Program-made: the position numbers and the translations under genes
From: an uncultured Kineothrix sp.
GTDB taxonomy: Bacteria; Bacillota; Clostridia; Lachnospirales; Lachnospiraceae
Direction of reading: 5' to 3'
DNA: 64,000 bases
Assembly: GCA_910588855.1 (NCBI GenBank)
Contig: CAJUSR010000014.1
Location: forward strand, 26,277-90,276
Shown: piece by piece, positions 17,094 to 26,267 of the stretch
How the letters are laid out: every line of letters starts with the position of its first letter
Numbering within the stretch: position 1 is the stretch's first letter
Notes under the pieces: generated by a model
Told to the model about the DNA's origin: nothing
Database searches by the model: none
The model's input: only the letters and a program-made list of their open reading frames with translations

Positions 17094-17987
17094 TTACCTT
17101 AACACCTGCTGCCCGCTGGCAACATAGATTTCATACCATTCATAATGCTCCAATTCAACATCCAATGCTTTTATTGCCAAATCCAGCCTTTCCAGCTTAT
17201 TGCTTCCGGAAATCGGAACTGCGCCTGCCGGATGATACATCAACCATGCATAAATTATCGTTTCCGGTTCTTCATTATGCCTTTTGGCGATTTCTTTTAT
17301 CTTTTCCATCGCCTTATGGCAAAGCTCATCCCCGCCTTTAAATAACCTTCCTCCTGCCAAAGGCGACCATATCATTGGATGAATCCGCTTTACTGTCAGA
17401 TAATCCATCATACCGCTGTTAAAATGCTCAAAACATACCGAGTTCCATTCAATCTGGTTTGTTACAAGCCCCCCGTCCATCGCCTGATTTAAGGCATCGA
17501 ATTTAAACGGGTCAAAGTTAGATACCCCAACTTCCTTTATAAGTCCTTCCTTTTTCAAATCTTTTAAAGCCCTTGCGGTCTCCCACGGATTAAAACATGG
17601 GTCTTCCCTGTGAATCAAATATAAATCCAGGTAATCCGTCTGCAAACGCTGCAAGCTTTCTTTGCAGGACTGCATCACCCTTTCATAAGAAGTGTTATAA
17701 TACCCAAAAGTTTCCCCATTTATTTTTTCCTGAAAAATACCAGTCTTTGAAACCAACTGAATCTTCCCGCGGATGGACTTATCTTCTGCAAAGGCTTCCC
17801 CCATTAGCTTTTCGCATAATGTAGCAGAATAAATCTCTGCCGTATCAAAAGAAGTAATCCCTCTCTCAATGCATTCATTCATGAACTTAGCCAGTTCCTG
17901 TGCCGTCCATTTCCAATCCTCTAACCTCCAAAACCCTTGTACTACTGCTGAAAGCGATAATTTTTCCGATAATTTTATTGTTTTCAT
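17094..17987 (-). CDS. Aldo/keto reductase (YdhF-like)
   Basis: 297 residues from MKTIKLSEKLSLS; the frame is open further 5' to 18035, but that extension is not typical. A TIM-barrel NAD(P)H-dependent oxidoreductase. Catalytic tetrad: Asp and Tyr in FDTAEIYS (about 43-50), Lys in LVSKTG, His in YLIHRED. The C-terminal VPISGSNKLERLD matches the NADPH-binding end. It resembles the E. coli YdhF group. It lies downstream of the sugar ABC permease on the same strand (159-base gap) and could belong to that catabolic cluster, reducing a sugar aldehyde, but that is inference. Confidence 0.87.
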   Translation of the reverse strand: MKTIKLSEKLSLSAVVQGFWRLEDWKWTAQELAKFMNECIERGITSFDTAEIYSATLCEKLMGEAFAEDKSIRGKIQLVSKTGIFQEKINGETFGYYNTSYERVMQSCKESLQRLQTDYLDLYLIHREDPCFNPWETARALKDLKKEGLIKEVGVSNFDPFKFDALNQAMDGGLVTNQIEWNSVCFEHFNSGMMDYLTVKRIHPMIWSPLAGGRLFKGGDELCHKAMEKIKEIAKRHNEEPETIIYAWLMYHPAGAVPISGSNKLERLDLAIKALDVELEHYEWYEIYVASGQQVLR

Positions 17988-18146
17988 CTCAATCCATGCC
18001 TTTCCCCCAACTTGCAGATTTTCGTCCGCAAGCATCCTTTTGGGTATTCAAAATATTTTTTGCAGATTTAAATATATTTTATATTGCAGCCAATATCTGG
18101 CATCACCCTCCCAAGGCAGCCAAAACCCGGATATAAACGCTCCATT

Positions 18147-19136
18147 TTAAGCATTTTTCCTCATATCCAAGGCAACTGCGCTGCATATAATAATACCTTT
18201 GATTACTAACTGCCAGTTCGCATTTACACCAATAAACGCCAGGCCATAGCTAATAAATGTAAAAATAATTACACCTATCACCGCCCCCGATACTTTACCA
18301 ATACCTCCGCTTAAGGAAATACCTCCTACCACGCAGGAAGAAATCGCGTCGAACTCATATGCATTTCCATAAGAACTATTCGCACCTCCGGTCCTTGCCA
18401 CTTCCATAATGCCGGCCAGACCCACCAGGCAGCTTTCAATGATAAAGACGCTCATAATTACTTTATTCACATTTACCCCGGAAACTTTCGCAGCATCCGG
18501 GTTGCCGCCTACAATATAAATATTTTTTCCGAATACCGTTTTATTCAGGACAAACCACACAATAATTACCGCTGCCAAAGCGATTACCACTAATAAACTA
18601 ATCTGTCCGAATAATTTATAACTGCTTAAGATGCGCAAGTCATCCCGGATACCCCCAATGGGCTGGGAATTGTTGGGTTTTTTTGCAAAATACAGGCAAT
18701 TGATACCGTATACAATCGTAGACATCCCGAAAGTTGCTATAAATGGCGCCATTTTCAGCTTGGAAATCATAAATCCATTCACTGCCCCAATAACGGCAAC
18801 TGCCGCAATAGCAAACAGAATAGGGAAGATAATCGGAAGCTCCGGCAAATTAGGCCAAAACCGGTTGGAATACGTAGCCATTTGAGACATGGAAGCTACC
18901 AAAACCGCTGCCAGCCCTACTTGCCTTCCACCTGCCAAATCGGTTCCTCCGATAAGGAGAGGGAACATCAACCCCAAAGCACAAATCATTTTTACCGCAG
19001 ATTGGGTAATAATATCGGTAAATACACGCCATTGCAAAAAGGAAGGCTCTATTATTATAATCCCTATAATCATAAATAGCAAAACGATAACAAGAGCCTT
19101 ATCAATCAATATCTTTTTTAAATTTATCGTCCTCAT
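18147..19136 (-). CDS. Sugar ABC transporter permease (MglC/RbsC type)
   Basis: 329 residues, about 9-10 membrane helices, BPD_transp_2 family. Typical blocks are IGGTDLAGGRQVGLAA (about 62-77), KMAPFIATFGMSTIVYGI and the cytoplasmic EAA-like VARTGGANSSYGNAYEFDAI, then VVGGISLSGGIGKVSGAVIG. The ATG overlaps the stop of the ATPase gene by four bases, so the two are coupled. Forms the membrane channel with the ATPase (19133-20662) and binding lipoprotein (20741-21937). Substrate probably a monosaccharide; galactose- and ribose-type systems share this sequence. Confidence 0.92.
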   Translation of the reverse strand: MRTINLKKILIDKALVIVLLFMIIGIIIIEPSFLQWRVFTDIITQSAVKMICALGLMFPLLIGGTDLAGGRQVGLAAVLVASMSQMATYSNRFWPNLPELPIIFPILFAIAAVAVIGAVNGFMISKLKMAPFIATFGMSTIVYGINCLYFAKKPNNSQPIGGIRDDLRILSSYKLFGQISLLVVIALAAVIIVWFVLNKTVFGKNIYIVGGNPDAAKVSGVNVNKVIMSVFIIESCLVGLAGIMEVARTGGANSSYGNAYEFDAISSCVVGGISLSGGIGKVSGAVIGVIIFTFISYGLAFIGVNANWQLVIKGIIICSAVALDMRKNA

Positions 19137-20662
19137 TCGGAATCCTCCTCTTTTGCTTTATTGGAAAACATCGTGGCATACTTCATTACTTCTATTTGCG
19201 TCGCTTCGTTCTGTTTTAATATTCCCGACAATTTCCCTTCGCACATAATCATTATGTTATCTGACATGCCAAGAAGTTCCGGCATTTCCGAAGAAACCAT
19301 AATAATTGCCTTTCCTTTTTTTGCGAGATCCCTCATAATCTTATAAATCTCATATTTGGCGCCCACATCGACCCCTCTTGTAGGTTCATCCAAAATAAGG
19401 ATATCGCAATCCGATAAAAGCCATCTTCCCACCAATACCTTCTGTTGGTTTCCGCCGGAAAGGTTTTTTATCAAGGTGTCCGTACCCGCCATCCTGACAT
19501 CCAGTTCTTTGCAAATATTATCTACGCTTTTCCCTATTTTTTTCCTGTTAATTAACCCTATTACATTATTTGCCAATTTCTTATAGGCCACTACCAGCGC
19601 ATTATCCCACACGGAAAGCATCGGTATGATTCCTGTAACCCGCCGTTCTTCCGTCAATAAAGCAAATTTATTTTTAATGGCATCCTGCGGTGTCTGGTTT
19701 ACAATTGTTTTCCCATTCATCGTCAGCGTTCCCGCACTTATCTTCCTCAGTCCGAAAATCGCTTCCACCAGTTCTGTCCTTTGGGCGCCTACCAGGCCGC
19801 CAATCCCTAATATTTCCCCCTTATGAAGCTCAAAATTAATATGTTCAAAAGAATGTTCCTGCGCACTTGTAAAATCCTCTACTTTCAAAAGCACTTCTTC
19901 CTGAACCGTGCCTTCTGCAGGCGGGAACCTTTCTTCCATATTACGTCCAACCATTTGATGAATTATTTCATCAATTGTAATATCCTTGATTTCCCATTTT
20001 CCTACATACTGCCCATCCCGCATGATAGTTATCTCATCCGCAACTTCAATAATTTCCTCCAGTTTATGGGAGATATAAATAATAGAACGGCCTTCCGACT
20101 TTAACCTGTTGATGATTTTGAAAAGATGTTTTGTCTCGGCTACGGTAAGAGACGACGTAGGTTCATCCATAATAATGACTTTGGCATCATAGGATACTGC
20201 CTTGGCAATTTCAATGGCCTGAAGCTGTGAAACAGATAAGCTTTTTGCCAGAGTATCCGCAGGGATATCAAATTCCAGATCTTTCAGCAATTCCTCTGTC
20301 ATTGCCTTCATCTTTTCCTCATCTACCACCATGCCTTTTTTTACAAATCTTCCTACCCATATATTATCCACTACATTCCGGTAAGGAATCGGGTTCAATT
20401 CCTGATGAATCATAGATATCCCCAATTTTAAAGCAGTATTGGGGTCTGTCATTTCCACTTTTTCCCCATCCAGCTCAATTGTCCCCTCTTCCGGATGGTA
20501 TAACCCGAACAGGCATTTCATCAATGTAGATTTTCCGGCGCCGTTTTCACCGATTAAAGCATGTACCGAACCGGGTTTTACCTCCAGTTGTACCTTATCA
20601 AGCGCCTTTACACCCGGGAATGATTTACACATATTACTTACTTTCAACCTATACTTTTCCAA
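19133..20662 (-). CDS. Sugar ABC transporter ATP-binding protein (MglA type, duplicated domains)
   Basis: 509 residues starting at a TTG (20660-20662) eight bases after GGGAGG; an unusual but well supported start. Two ABC domains: the first has Walker A GENGAGKST (about 38-46), signature variant LSVSQLQAIEIAKA and Walker B VIIMDEPTS; the second lacks a true Walker A (GGLVGAQRTEL) but has LSGGNQQKV and LILDEPTRGVD. This asymmetry is normal for MglA/RbsA proteins. Energises monosaccharide uptake with the overlapping permease. Confidence 0.95.
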   Translation of the reverse strand: MEKYRLKVSNMCKSFPGVKALDKVQLEVKPGSVHALIGENGAGKSTLMKCLFGLYHPEEGTIELDGEKVEMTDPNTALKLGISMIHQELNPIPYRNVVDNIWVGRFVKKGMVVDEEKMKAMTEELLKDLEFDIPADTLAKSLSVSQLQAIEIAKAVSYDAKVIIMDEPTSSLTVAETKHLFKIINRLKSEGRSIIYISHKLEEIIEVADEITIMRDGQYVGKWEIKDITIDEIIHQMVGRNMEERFPPAEGTVQEEVLLKVEDFTSAQEHSFEHINFELHKGEILGIGGLVGAQRTELVEAIFGLRKISAGTLTMNGKTIVNQTPQDAIKNKFALLTEERRVTGIIPMLSVWDNALVVAYKKLANNVIGLINRKKIGKSVDNICKELDVRMAGTDTLIKNLSGGNQQKVLVGRWLLSDCDILILDEPTRGVDVGAKYEIYKIMRDLAKKGKAIIMVSSEMPELLGMSDNIMIMCEGKLSGILKQNEATQIEVMKYATMFSNKAKEEDSE

Positions 20663-20740
20663 GTAATATTCCTCCCTTCTATAGGGCGGCCGCCCAGTTT
20701 TCTTTTGCAGCCGCCCAAATGATTAAAGCCTCTTTTTCGT

Positions 20741-21937
20741 CTATTCTGAAATAGAATTCATCAATTCCAGTGTTGCATCCAAATTGCTGCTATCTACAAT
20801 TACGTAGGGAACCCATACATATTTCCCCTCTACCGTACAATCAACCCCTACTACATCTTCCGTAATTTCTTTTCCTTCTTTTACAGCCTTTACTACATTG
20901 ATAATAGCATCGGACTGGTTCAGCCTATCGTTCAATACGGTGCCCAGCAAAGAACCTGCTTTCATTGCTTCCAAAGCGTCAATATTGGCATCTATCCCTA
21001 CAATCGGAACAAATTTTTCCGGGTCGCCGCTGTTATACCCGTTATTGATGCAAGCCTGTACTGCGCCCATCGCCATACTGTCGTTGTTGCAGAGAACGCC
21101 TTCAATCCCGTCAATCCCATATGCGGTAATCCACGCATTCATTTTATCCAATGCCTGCGCCTGATCCCAATTTGCAGTATCCATTGCCAGTATTTCATAT
21201 TCAATCCCCTGTGCGCTCAAAGTTTCTTCATAAGCCTGTGTACGCAAAACAACATCCTGCTGCCCGATTTCACCCTGCAATACAACCAACTGGAGAACAC
21301 CGTCACCGTTCTTGTCCGCAATTTCTTTATTTGCATTCCAATAATTAATCAACGCCTGCGCACACATTTCCCCGGATTCTTTTGCCTGTGCGCCTACATA
21401 AAGAATATTGTCATAGCTTTCCATCGTAGCTTCCATTGGCTCCATATTGAAAAATACGGCCGGAATCCCTTCTTCGCTGCACTTTTGAGCCATCGTTTCC
21501 GTACTCTCTCTATCGGGCGCACAGATAGCAACTACATCCGTTCCTTTCGTAAGAGCCGCTTCCAATTTGCTGATAGCGGTAGAAACATCGTTTGCTGCAT
21601 CTTGCATATCAAGGGAAATACCCCCTATTTTTTCTTCTTCATTTTGCATTATAATACGGAAGCCGCTCTGGAACTGGTCGTCAAATGCCCTCCAAATAAC
21701 GGTAGCATTTACGGAACCGCCTGCTGCTTCGCCTTCTGTAGCAGTTTCTGCTGCAGTTTCTGTAGCAGTTTCTGCGGCAGCATCCGTGCTTTCTTCTGTT
21801 TCATTTTCTGCAGCATCTGCAGCGGGAGCTTCTTCTTCTGCCGCCGGCGCCTGTTGGGTTTCATTTGTTGTACCGCAGGCAGTGAGGGAAAATACCATTG
21901 CAGTTGCTAATATTGTACTCAATAATCTTTTTTTCAT
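20741..21937 (-). CDS. Sugar ABC transporter substrate-binding lipoprotein (MglB type)
   Basis: 398 residues. Lipoprotein signal with lipobox FSLTACGTT (Cys near 21), then a Glu/Ala/Thr-rich linker of about 50 residues (repetitive at DNA level) and a two-lobed Peripla_BP_4 domain. Recognisable parts are DVVAICAPDRESTE, IPAVFFNMEP, GVLCNNDSMAMGAVQA and PIVGIDANIDALEAMKAG, as in galactose/ribose-binding proteins. The long low-complexity linker is typical of Lachnospiraceae lipoproteins. The gene lies between the aldolase and the ABC ATPase in one minus-strand operon. Confidence 0.92.
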   Translation of the reverse strand: MKKRLLSTILATAMVFSLTACGTTNETQQAPAAEEEAPAADAAENETEESTDAAAETATETAAETATEGEAAGGSVNATVIWRAFDDQFQSGFRIIMQNEEEKIGGISLDMQDAANDVSTAISKLEAALTKGTDVVAICAPDRESTETMAQKCSEEGIPAVFFNMEPMEATMESYDNILYVGAQAKESGEMCAQALINYWNANKEIADKNGDGVLQLVVLQGEIGQQDVVLRTQAYEETLSAQGIEYEILAMDTANWDQAQALDKMNAWITAYGIDGIEGVLCNNDSMAMGAVQACINNGYNSGDPEKFVPIVGIDANIDALEAMKAGSLLGTVLNDRLNQSDAIINVVKAVKEGKEITEDVVGVDCTVEGKYVWVPYVIVDSSNLDATLELMNSISE

Positions 21938-21968
21938 ATTTTTATCCTCCGTTTTTTATTTGCCCAAA

Positions 21969-22817
21969 TTAGCTTTCAAACCTGAAATCCTTCATTTTTC
22001 CTTTGATAAATTCCTTTGCGGAATTTTTGGAATGGATGAACATTGCCGTATTATATTTAAATTCCGGCTGCTTTTTTAACTCTTCAAAAGAATCTGCAAC
22101 TGCCGTAAGTACATCCGTTGCCACATTAATTTTGCGAATCCCATTGCGGATTGCTTCCTGAACCTGGTCAATAGGTGTTCCCGATCCTCCATGAAGTACC
22201 AACGGTACATCTACCACTTCTTTTATTGCTTTCAGCCTTTCGATGTTAAGATGGGGCGCTGCAACATAATGCCCATGCTGGGTTCCAATGCTGACTGCCA
22301 GACAGTCCACCCCTGTCCTTTCCACAAATTCTTTTGCTTCCGCAGGATCCGTCTGTGCCGCTTCGGGGCCTTTTACGATTAAATCCCCTTCTTCCCCTAC
22401 CAGTTTTCCTAATTCCCCTTCTACCGTAATGCCAAGGGTATGCGCATAATCCACAACCTTTTTTGTCAAAGCCACATTTTCTTCAAACGGCAGGGAGGAG
22501 CCATCAATCATTACAGAAGAATAGCCCGCCTGAATTGCAGCAACACATTCTTCATATGTACGGCAATGGTCCAAATGAAGGGCAATCGGTATCTGAGCAT
22601 TTGCTGCTGCCCTTTTTACAGTCTCCACTGTTCCTTCAAACCCCCCCATCAGGTCGCAGCAATCCGTTCCCGTAATAAATATAACCGGGCAGTTCAATTC
22701 GGACCCTGCTTCAATAGCTGCCAGCGCTGTCTCGTAAGAAACCGTCACATAAGCGCCATATGCAACCTGCTGTTCCTCCGCTAGTTTCAGAATTTCTTTC
22801 ATTGGTGCAAATTTCAT
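21969..22817 (-). CDS. Class II fructose-bisphosphate/tagatose-bisphosphate-type aldolase
   Basis: 282 residues from MKFAPMKEIL; the ATG at 22817 is chosen because the upstream in-frame ATGGAG is itself the SD. Zn-dependent class II aldolase: the ligand block ALHLDHCRTYEEC (about 83-95), ITVEGELGKLVGEEGD with the second-site Glu, SIGTQHGHY and VPLVLHGGSGTPIDQ with His ligands, and the phosphate-binding INVATD. It cleaves a ketose bisphosphate or monophosphate to DHAP plus an aldehyde. Paired with the PfkB kinase 20 bases upstream, it suggests kinase-then-aldolase breakdown of the imported sugar. Fructose versus tagatose type is not decidable by eye. Confidence 0.9.
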   Translation of the reverse strand: MKFAPMKEILKLAEEQQVAYGAYVTVSYETALAAIEAGSELNCPVIFITGTDCCDLMGGFEGTVETVKRAAANAQIPIALHLDHCRTYEECVAAIQAGYSSVMIDGSSLPFEENVALTKKVVDYAHTLGITVEGELGKLVGEEGDLIVKGPEAAQTDPAEAKEFVERTGVDCLAVSIGTQHGHYVAAPHLNIERLKAIKEVVDVPLVLHGGSGTPIDQVQEAIRNGIRKINVATDVLTAVADSFEELKKQPEFKYNTAMFIHSKNSAKEFIKGKMKDFRFES

Positions 22818-22837
22818 AATCTCCATCCTTTCTTTTT

Positions 22838-23782
22838 TTATTTATAAAAACTTTGATATAAATCAAAAGCTTCTTCATAATCCGGTATTCCCGCGGTTCC
22901 TCCTATACTCCCCACATTTTTTGATGCCACGCAGGAAGCAAATTCCGAACCGGAAAATACATCAAACCCTCTGGCCAGGCCGGTCATCAATCCGGCCATA
23001 AAAGAATCGCCGGCTCCCGTCGTATCTACCACAGGCAGCCCTTCCGGGCATTTGATAAACCTTTTTTCTTTAAAATCCGTAACAAAGCATCCCTTAGCCC
23101 CCATCTTTACCCCAAATGCCTTCATCGGAAACTTTTTAAAACATTCTGCTATTAATTCCGGATCTGTCTGCCCGGTAATTTTAACCGCTTCATCCATACT
23201 TGGGAAAAAAACATCCGTTTCCATAAATGCCGGGGCTAGATAAGAAAGCCAATCCCTTTCAGGATCCTCCAAATTATAGGCCGCATCCATAACCGTCATC
23301 TTCCCTAAACGGTGTGCCCTGAGAAAAACGTCCTTTATGCCCCCTTCATCCATTTTGCGCATCGCCATAGCAGAACCGATGTATATCATATCCGTCTCTT
23401 CAATCGCCTCGTCGCTGATATCTTCGCCGGAAAGCTTTTCAAAAATGGATTTTTCCGATAAAAAGTGCCTCTCTCCGTTTTCATCAATCAATGCATAGGA
23501 TGCCGCCGTAGCGCATTCCTCCTCATAGACTACACCCGAAGCATGAATCCCATATTTATTGCATTCGTTTAAAATAAACTTCCCGTTGGCATCCCTTGCA
23601 ACCCTTCCTGCAACAGAGACAGAATTACCCAGTTTAGCAAGCCCTATTGCCACATTGAGGGCATCCCCGCCGCAGCAAACAGAGGGCTTGTCAATCTTTA
23701 CGCTATCCAATGTCAAAATATTGGATGGTACAGGAGAAAGCAGCGTATCGCACACCATCATTCCTATACAAAGCATTTTCAT
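22838..23782 (-). CDS. PfkB-family carbohydrate kinase
   Basis: 314 residues from MKMLCIGMMVCDTLL. Ribokinase fold: N-terminal CCGGDALNVAIGLAKLG (the first PfkB signature, about 38-54) and C-terminal VVDTTGAGDSFMAGLMTG (second signature, anion hole and catalytic Asp). It phosphorylates a sugar at a primary or anomeric hydroxyl. First gene of the operon with aldolase and ABC transporter, divergent from the GntR-type regulator. The exact sugar is unknown. The SD (GGAGAG) is 11 bases from the ATG; an upstream GTG is too close to it. Confidence 0.9.
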   Translation of the reverse strand: MKMLCIGMMVCDTLLSPVPSNILTLDSVKIDKPSVCCGGDALNVAIGLAKLGNSVSVAGRVARDANGKFILNECNKYGIHASGVVYEEECATAASYALIDENGERHFLSEKSIFEKLSGEDISDEAIEETDMIYIGSAMAMRKMDEGGIKDVFLRAHRLGKMTVMDAAYNLEDPERDWLSYLAPAFMETDVFFPSMDEAVKITGQTDPELIAECFKKFPMKAFGVKMGAKGCFVTDFKEKRFIKCPEGLPVVDTTGAGDSFMAGLMTGLARGFDVFSGSEFASCVASKNVGSIGGTAGIPDYEEAFDLYQSFYK

Positions 23783-23860
23783 CCGTCCAACCACTCTCCT
23801 TTCCCTTAAATCCCTTTTCCCTCTGCATCTACACTTTGGATTCTGTTTCGTTCATTCTAA

Positions 23861-24060
23861 TGTACGTACATTTGTATGTTTATATATTTGCATATTCGAT
23901 AAAAAAAGTCAATATATTTTTTCAAATTTATTTATTTTATCTAATTTAATTTCCGTACTATAATAAAAACTTGATAAAATTGTCAATTTTAATTATTATC
24001 TATTGCTTTTTTTGATTCGATATCATATGATAAATGTATATTTGTTTTATTGTCCGTACA
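23861..24060. promoter_or_regulatory. Three GntR-like operator sites in the divergent promoter region
   Basis: The perfect palindrome TGTACGTACA (23861-23870) and two related copies, TTCCGTACTA (23951-23960) and TGTCCGTACA (24051-24060), lie in the 326-base AT-rich gap between the sugar operon and its divergent HutC-type regulator. GT.TA.AC cores are the standard sites of this subfamily. Nothing else is evident in the gap. Confidence 0.65.
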
Positions 24061-24108
24061 TAGAAAACATAAAAATAATAATACGTTAAATCTTAAGGGG
24101 GAAATACT

Positions 24109-24861
24109 ATGCAGTTATTTCAGAAAAAACTCGATAAAAACACACCGATACCTCTATACTTTCAGTTAAAGGGCATTATATTAAGCGATATTCAGGACAA
24201 TTGTTTTTCCGTAGGGGATACCATTCCTACCGAAAACGAATTAGTGGAATATTACCATATCAGCCGTTCCACCGTAAGGCAGGCAATTTCCGAACTCGTT
24301 CAGGAAGGCTGGCTTACAAGAAAAGCGAGCAAAGGAACTTTTGTGACGAAGCCGGAACAAAAATCCAGCTATATCCGCTCTTTTGAACCTTTTTACCAGC
24401 AGATTTCCCGATTGGGGAAAACCCCCCGCACCGAGTTAATTGACTTAAATGTGATTACACCGAATCCGGAAATTGCCAAAAAGCTGGATTTAAAACAAGG
24501 GCAAAAGGTGATTTCCATGTTCCGTAGACGTTTTGCCGACGATATCCCTATGGTGACTTTCCAGAATTATATACCTTACGATTTATGTTCATTTATATTA
24601 AGCTATGATTTTAAGGTGCATTCTTTATATGAATTGTTGATGAACAATCCATCCACACAGATTGCCAATACAAAAACCATTGTTTCCGCAATGAATGCCA
24701 CCACGGAAGATATCGAACTATTAAATGTAAAGGTAAACACGCCTATGCTCTATTTCCATAATATTTCAACTACCGCAAACGGAACTATCGTAGACTATGC
24801 TTTTGCACATTATAGAGGCGATTTAAACAAATTTGAATTTGACGACAGCCCAAAACGCTAA
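24109..24861 (+). CDS. GntR (HutC/UTRA) transcriptional regulator of the sugar operon
   Basis: 250 residues. N-terminal winged helix (about 14-80) with PLYFQLKGIILSDI, IPTENELVEYYHISRSTVRQA and the wing GWLTRKASKGTFV, followed by a UTRA effector domain (about 95-245) with FRRRFADDIPMVTFQNYIP and a conserved late DYAFAHYRGD. Such regulators bind a sugar phosphate and release GT.TA.AC-type sites, three of which lie directly upstream. Control of the divergent kinase-aldolase-ABC operon is the natural inference. Confidence 0.92.
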   Translation: MQLFQKKLDKNTPIPLYFQLKGIILSDIQDNCFSVGDTIPTENELVEYYHISRSTVRQAISELVQEGWLTRKASKGTFVTKPEQKSSYIRSFEPFYQQISRLGKTPRTELIDLNVITPNPEIAKKLDLKQGQKVISMFRRRFADDIPMVTFQNYIPYDLCSFILSYDFKVHSLYELLMNNPSTQIANTKTIVSAMNATTEDIELLNVKVNTPMLYFHNISTTANGTIVDYAFAHYRGDLNKFEFDDSPKR

Positions 24862-24901
24862 CTGGAAAAGAACCATATCTTTGTCTTTTCTTTCTTCCTG
24901 C

Positions 24902-25012
24902 GATTCAGGAGTCAAAAGGTCTGTCCGGCACTGCCGCCTGGCCGATGGCACAAAAAAATATTGTGCCATCGGCCAGGCGGCAGTGCCGGACAGACCTTTT
25001 GACTCCTGAATC
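24902..25012. repeat. Perfect 52-bp inverted repeat with 7-base loop
   Basis: 24902-24953 and 24961-25012 are exact reverse complements, separated by AAAAATA. The arm contains GGTCTGTCCGGCACTGCCGC and is GC-rich compared with its surroundings. It lies in a 368-base gene-free gap between the GntR gene and the glycosyltransferase gene, both on the plus strand. It is far longer than a usual terminator, has no long T-run, and encodes no protein. It could be a strong terminator, a MITE-like insertion or an RNA hairpin. Confidence 0.9.
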
Positions 25013-25229
25013 TTACTTCCATATCGTATATCCTTTTTCTTAAGAAATAATTCCATTTTCTTTAAAAATTATATCCTGATATCTTTTATTTTATTTTTTT
25101 ATCCTTTTTCTATCAAATTCCATCGCTTGATTTGAAACGGTTCCTATTTTATTGAAGATTTTGTCGGGCGGGCCACGTTATACTTAACAAATACAAAAGA
25201 TAACCATACGATGAGAATGGAGGCAAGCT

Positions 25230-26252
25230 ATGAAATATATTACTTTTACCGTACCCTGCTACAATTCAGCCCCTTATATGGAACGATGCATCAATTCCCT
25301 TTTGACTTTTAAAAACGAAGTGGAAATTATCATTGTAGATGATGGCTCCACGGATAAAACACCGGAGATTGCCGACCAATACGCCCTTCTTTATCCGGAA
25401 ACGGTTAAGGTCATCCACAAGCAAAACGGCGGCCACGGCTCAGGTGTCAACACCGGGCTCGCCCACGCCACCGGCAAGTATTTTAAAGTAGTGGATTCCG
25501 ATGACTGGCTGGATTGCCGTTCTTTGCAAAAGGTGCTTTTCCGCATAATGCATTGGGAAAAGCAACAAAAATGGGCAGATATGATTGTATGCAATTACGT
25601 TTATGACCATTTATACGAAAACAAGACAAAATCCATGTCCTATAAAAATGTTTTTAAAGAAGGGCAGATGCTTACATGGAACGATATCGGCATATTTTCC
25701 CCTTCCCAGTATTTAGTCATGCATTCCCTTATCTTCCGCACTGACATATTAAAGAAAAGCGGTGTCACTTTGCCGGAACATACCTTTTATGTAGATAACA
25801 TTTTTGCATACCGCCCCCTGCCTTATGTAGAAAAAATCTATTATATCAATACCGATTTATACCATTATTTTCTTGGCAGGAAAGACCAGTCTGTCAACGA
25901 GGAGATTTTGAAGCAGAGAATCGACCAGCAGATATATGTTACCAAATTAGTAGCCGACTGCGTGGACTTAAACGAGGTAAAAAACAAATATCCCAAGCTC
26001 GCCAGATATATGACAAGGAACGTTTCCATTATGATGGCGATTTCTTCTATCCATCTTCTCCTTATCAACTCAGAGGACTCGTGGCGGAAAAGGGCGGATT
26101 TGTGGAATTATATCAAATCCAACAACCGGAACCTCTATCATAAGCTCCGCTATACTACGTTAAGCAGCTTTACCAATCTACCTGGGAAAGCGGGGCGCCT
26201 TTTGACTGTTACCGGGTATAAAGCTGCCCGGAAAATTTATCAGTTTAATTAG
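25230..26252 (+). CDS. Family 2 glycosyltransferase
   Basis: 340 residues. GT-A fold: TVPCYNSAPYMERCINSLL (about 8-26), EIIIVDDGSTDKTPEIAD, nucleotide-sugar region KQNGGHGSGVNTGL and the DXD-type metal motif VVDSDDWLD (about 90-98). No membrane helices. The donor sugar and acceptor are unknown. First gene of a tight three-gene cassette (gaps of 15 and 7 bases) with a permuted NlpC/P60-like protein and an MprF-type flippase-like membrane protein, suggesting glycolipid or envelope modification. SD GGAGGCAAGCT. Confidence 0.9.
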   Translation: MKYITFTVPCYNSAPYMERCINSLLTFKNEVEIIIVDDGSTDKTPEIADQYALLYPETVKVIHKQNGGHGSGVNTGLAHATGKYFKVVDSDDWLDCRSLQKVLFRIMHWEKQQKWADMIVCNYVYDHLYENKTKSMSYKNVFKEGQMLTWNDIGIFSPSQYLVMHSLIFRTDILKKSGVTLPEHTFYVDNIFAYRPLPYVEKIYYINTDLYHYFLGRKDQSVNEEILKQRIDQQIYVTKLVADCVDLNEVKNKYPKLARYMTRNVSIMMAISSIHLLLINSEDSWRKRADLWNYIKSNNRNLYHKLRYTTLSSFTNLPGKAGRLLTVTGYKAARKIYQFN

Positions 26253-26267
26253 CTTAAGGAGGATGCA

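Noticed and set aside
21485..22079. Plus-strand ORFs and a tandem repeat-like DNA stretch in the binding-protein gene
   Set aside because: The repetition comes from the Ala/Glu/Thr linker codons of the lipoprotein; the plus-strand frames are its shadow.
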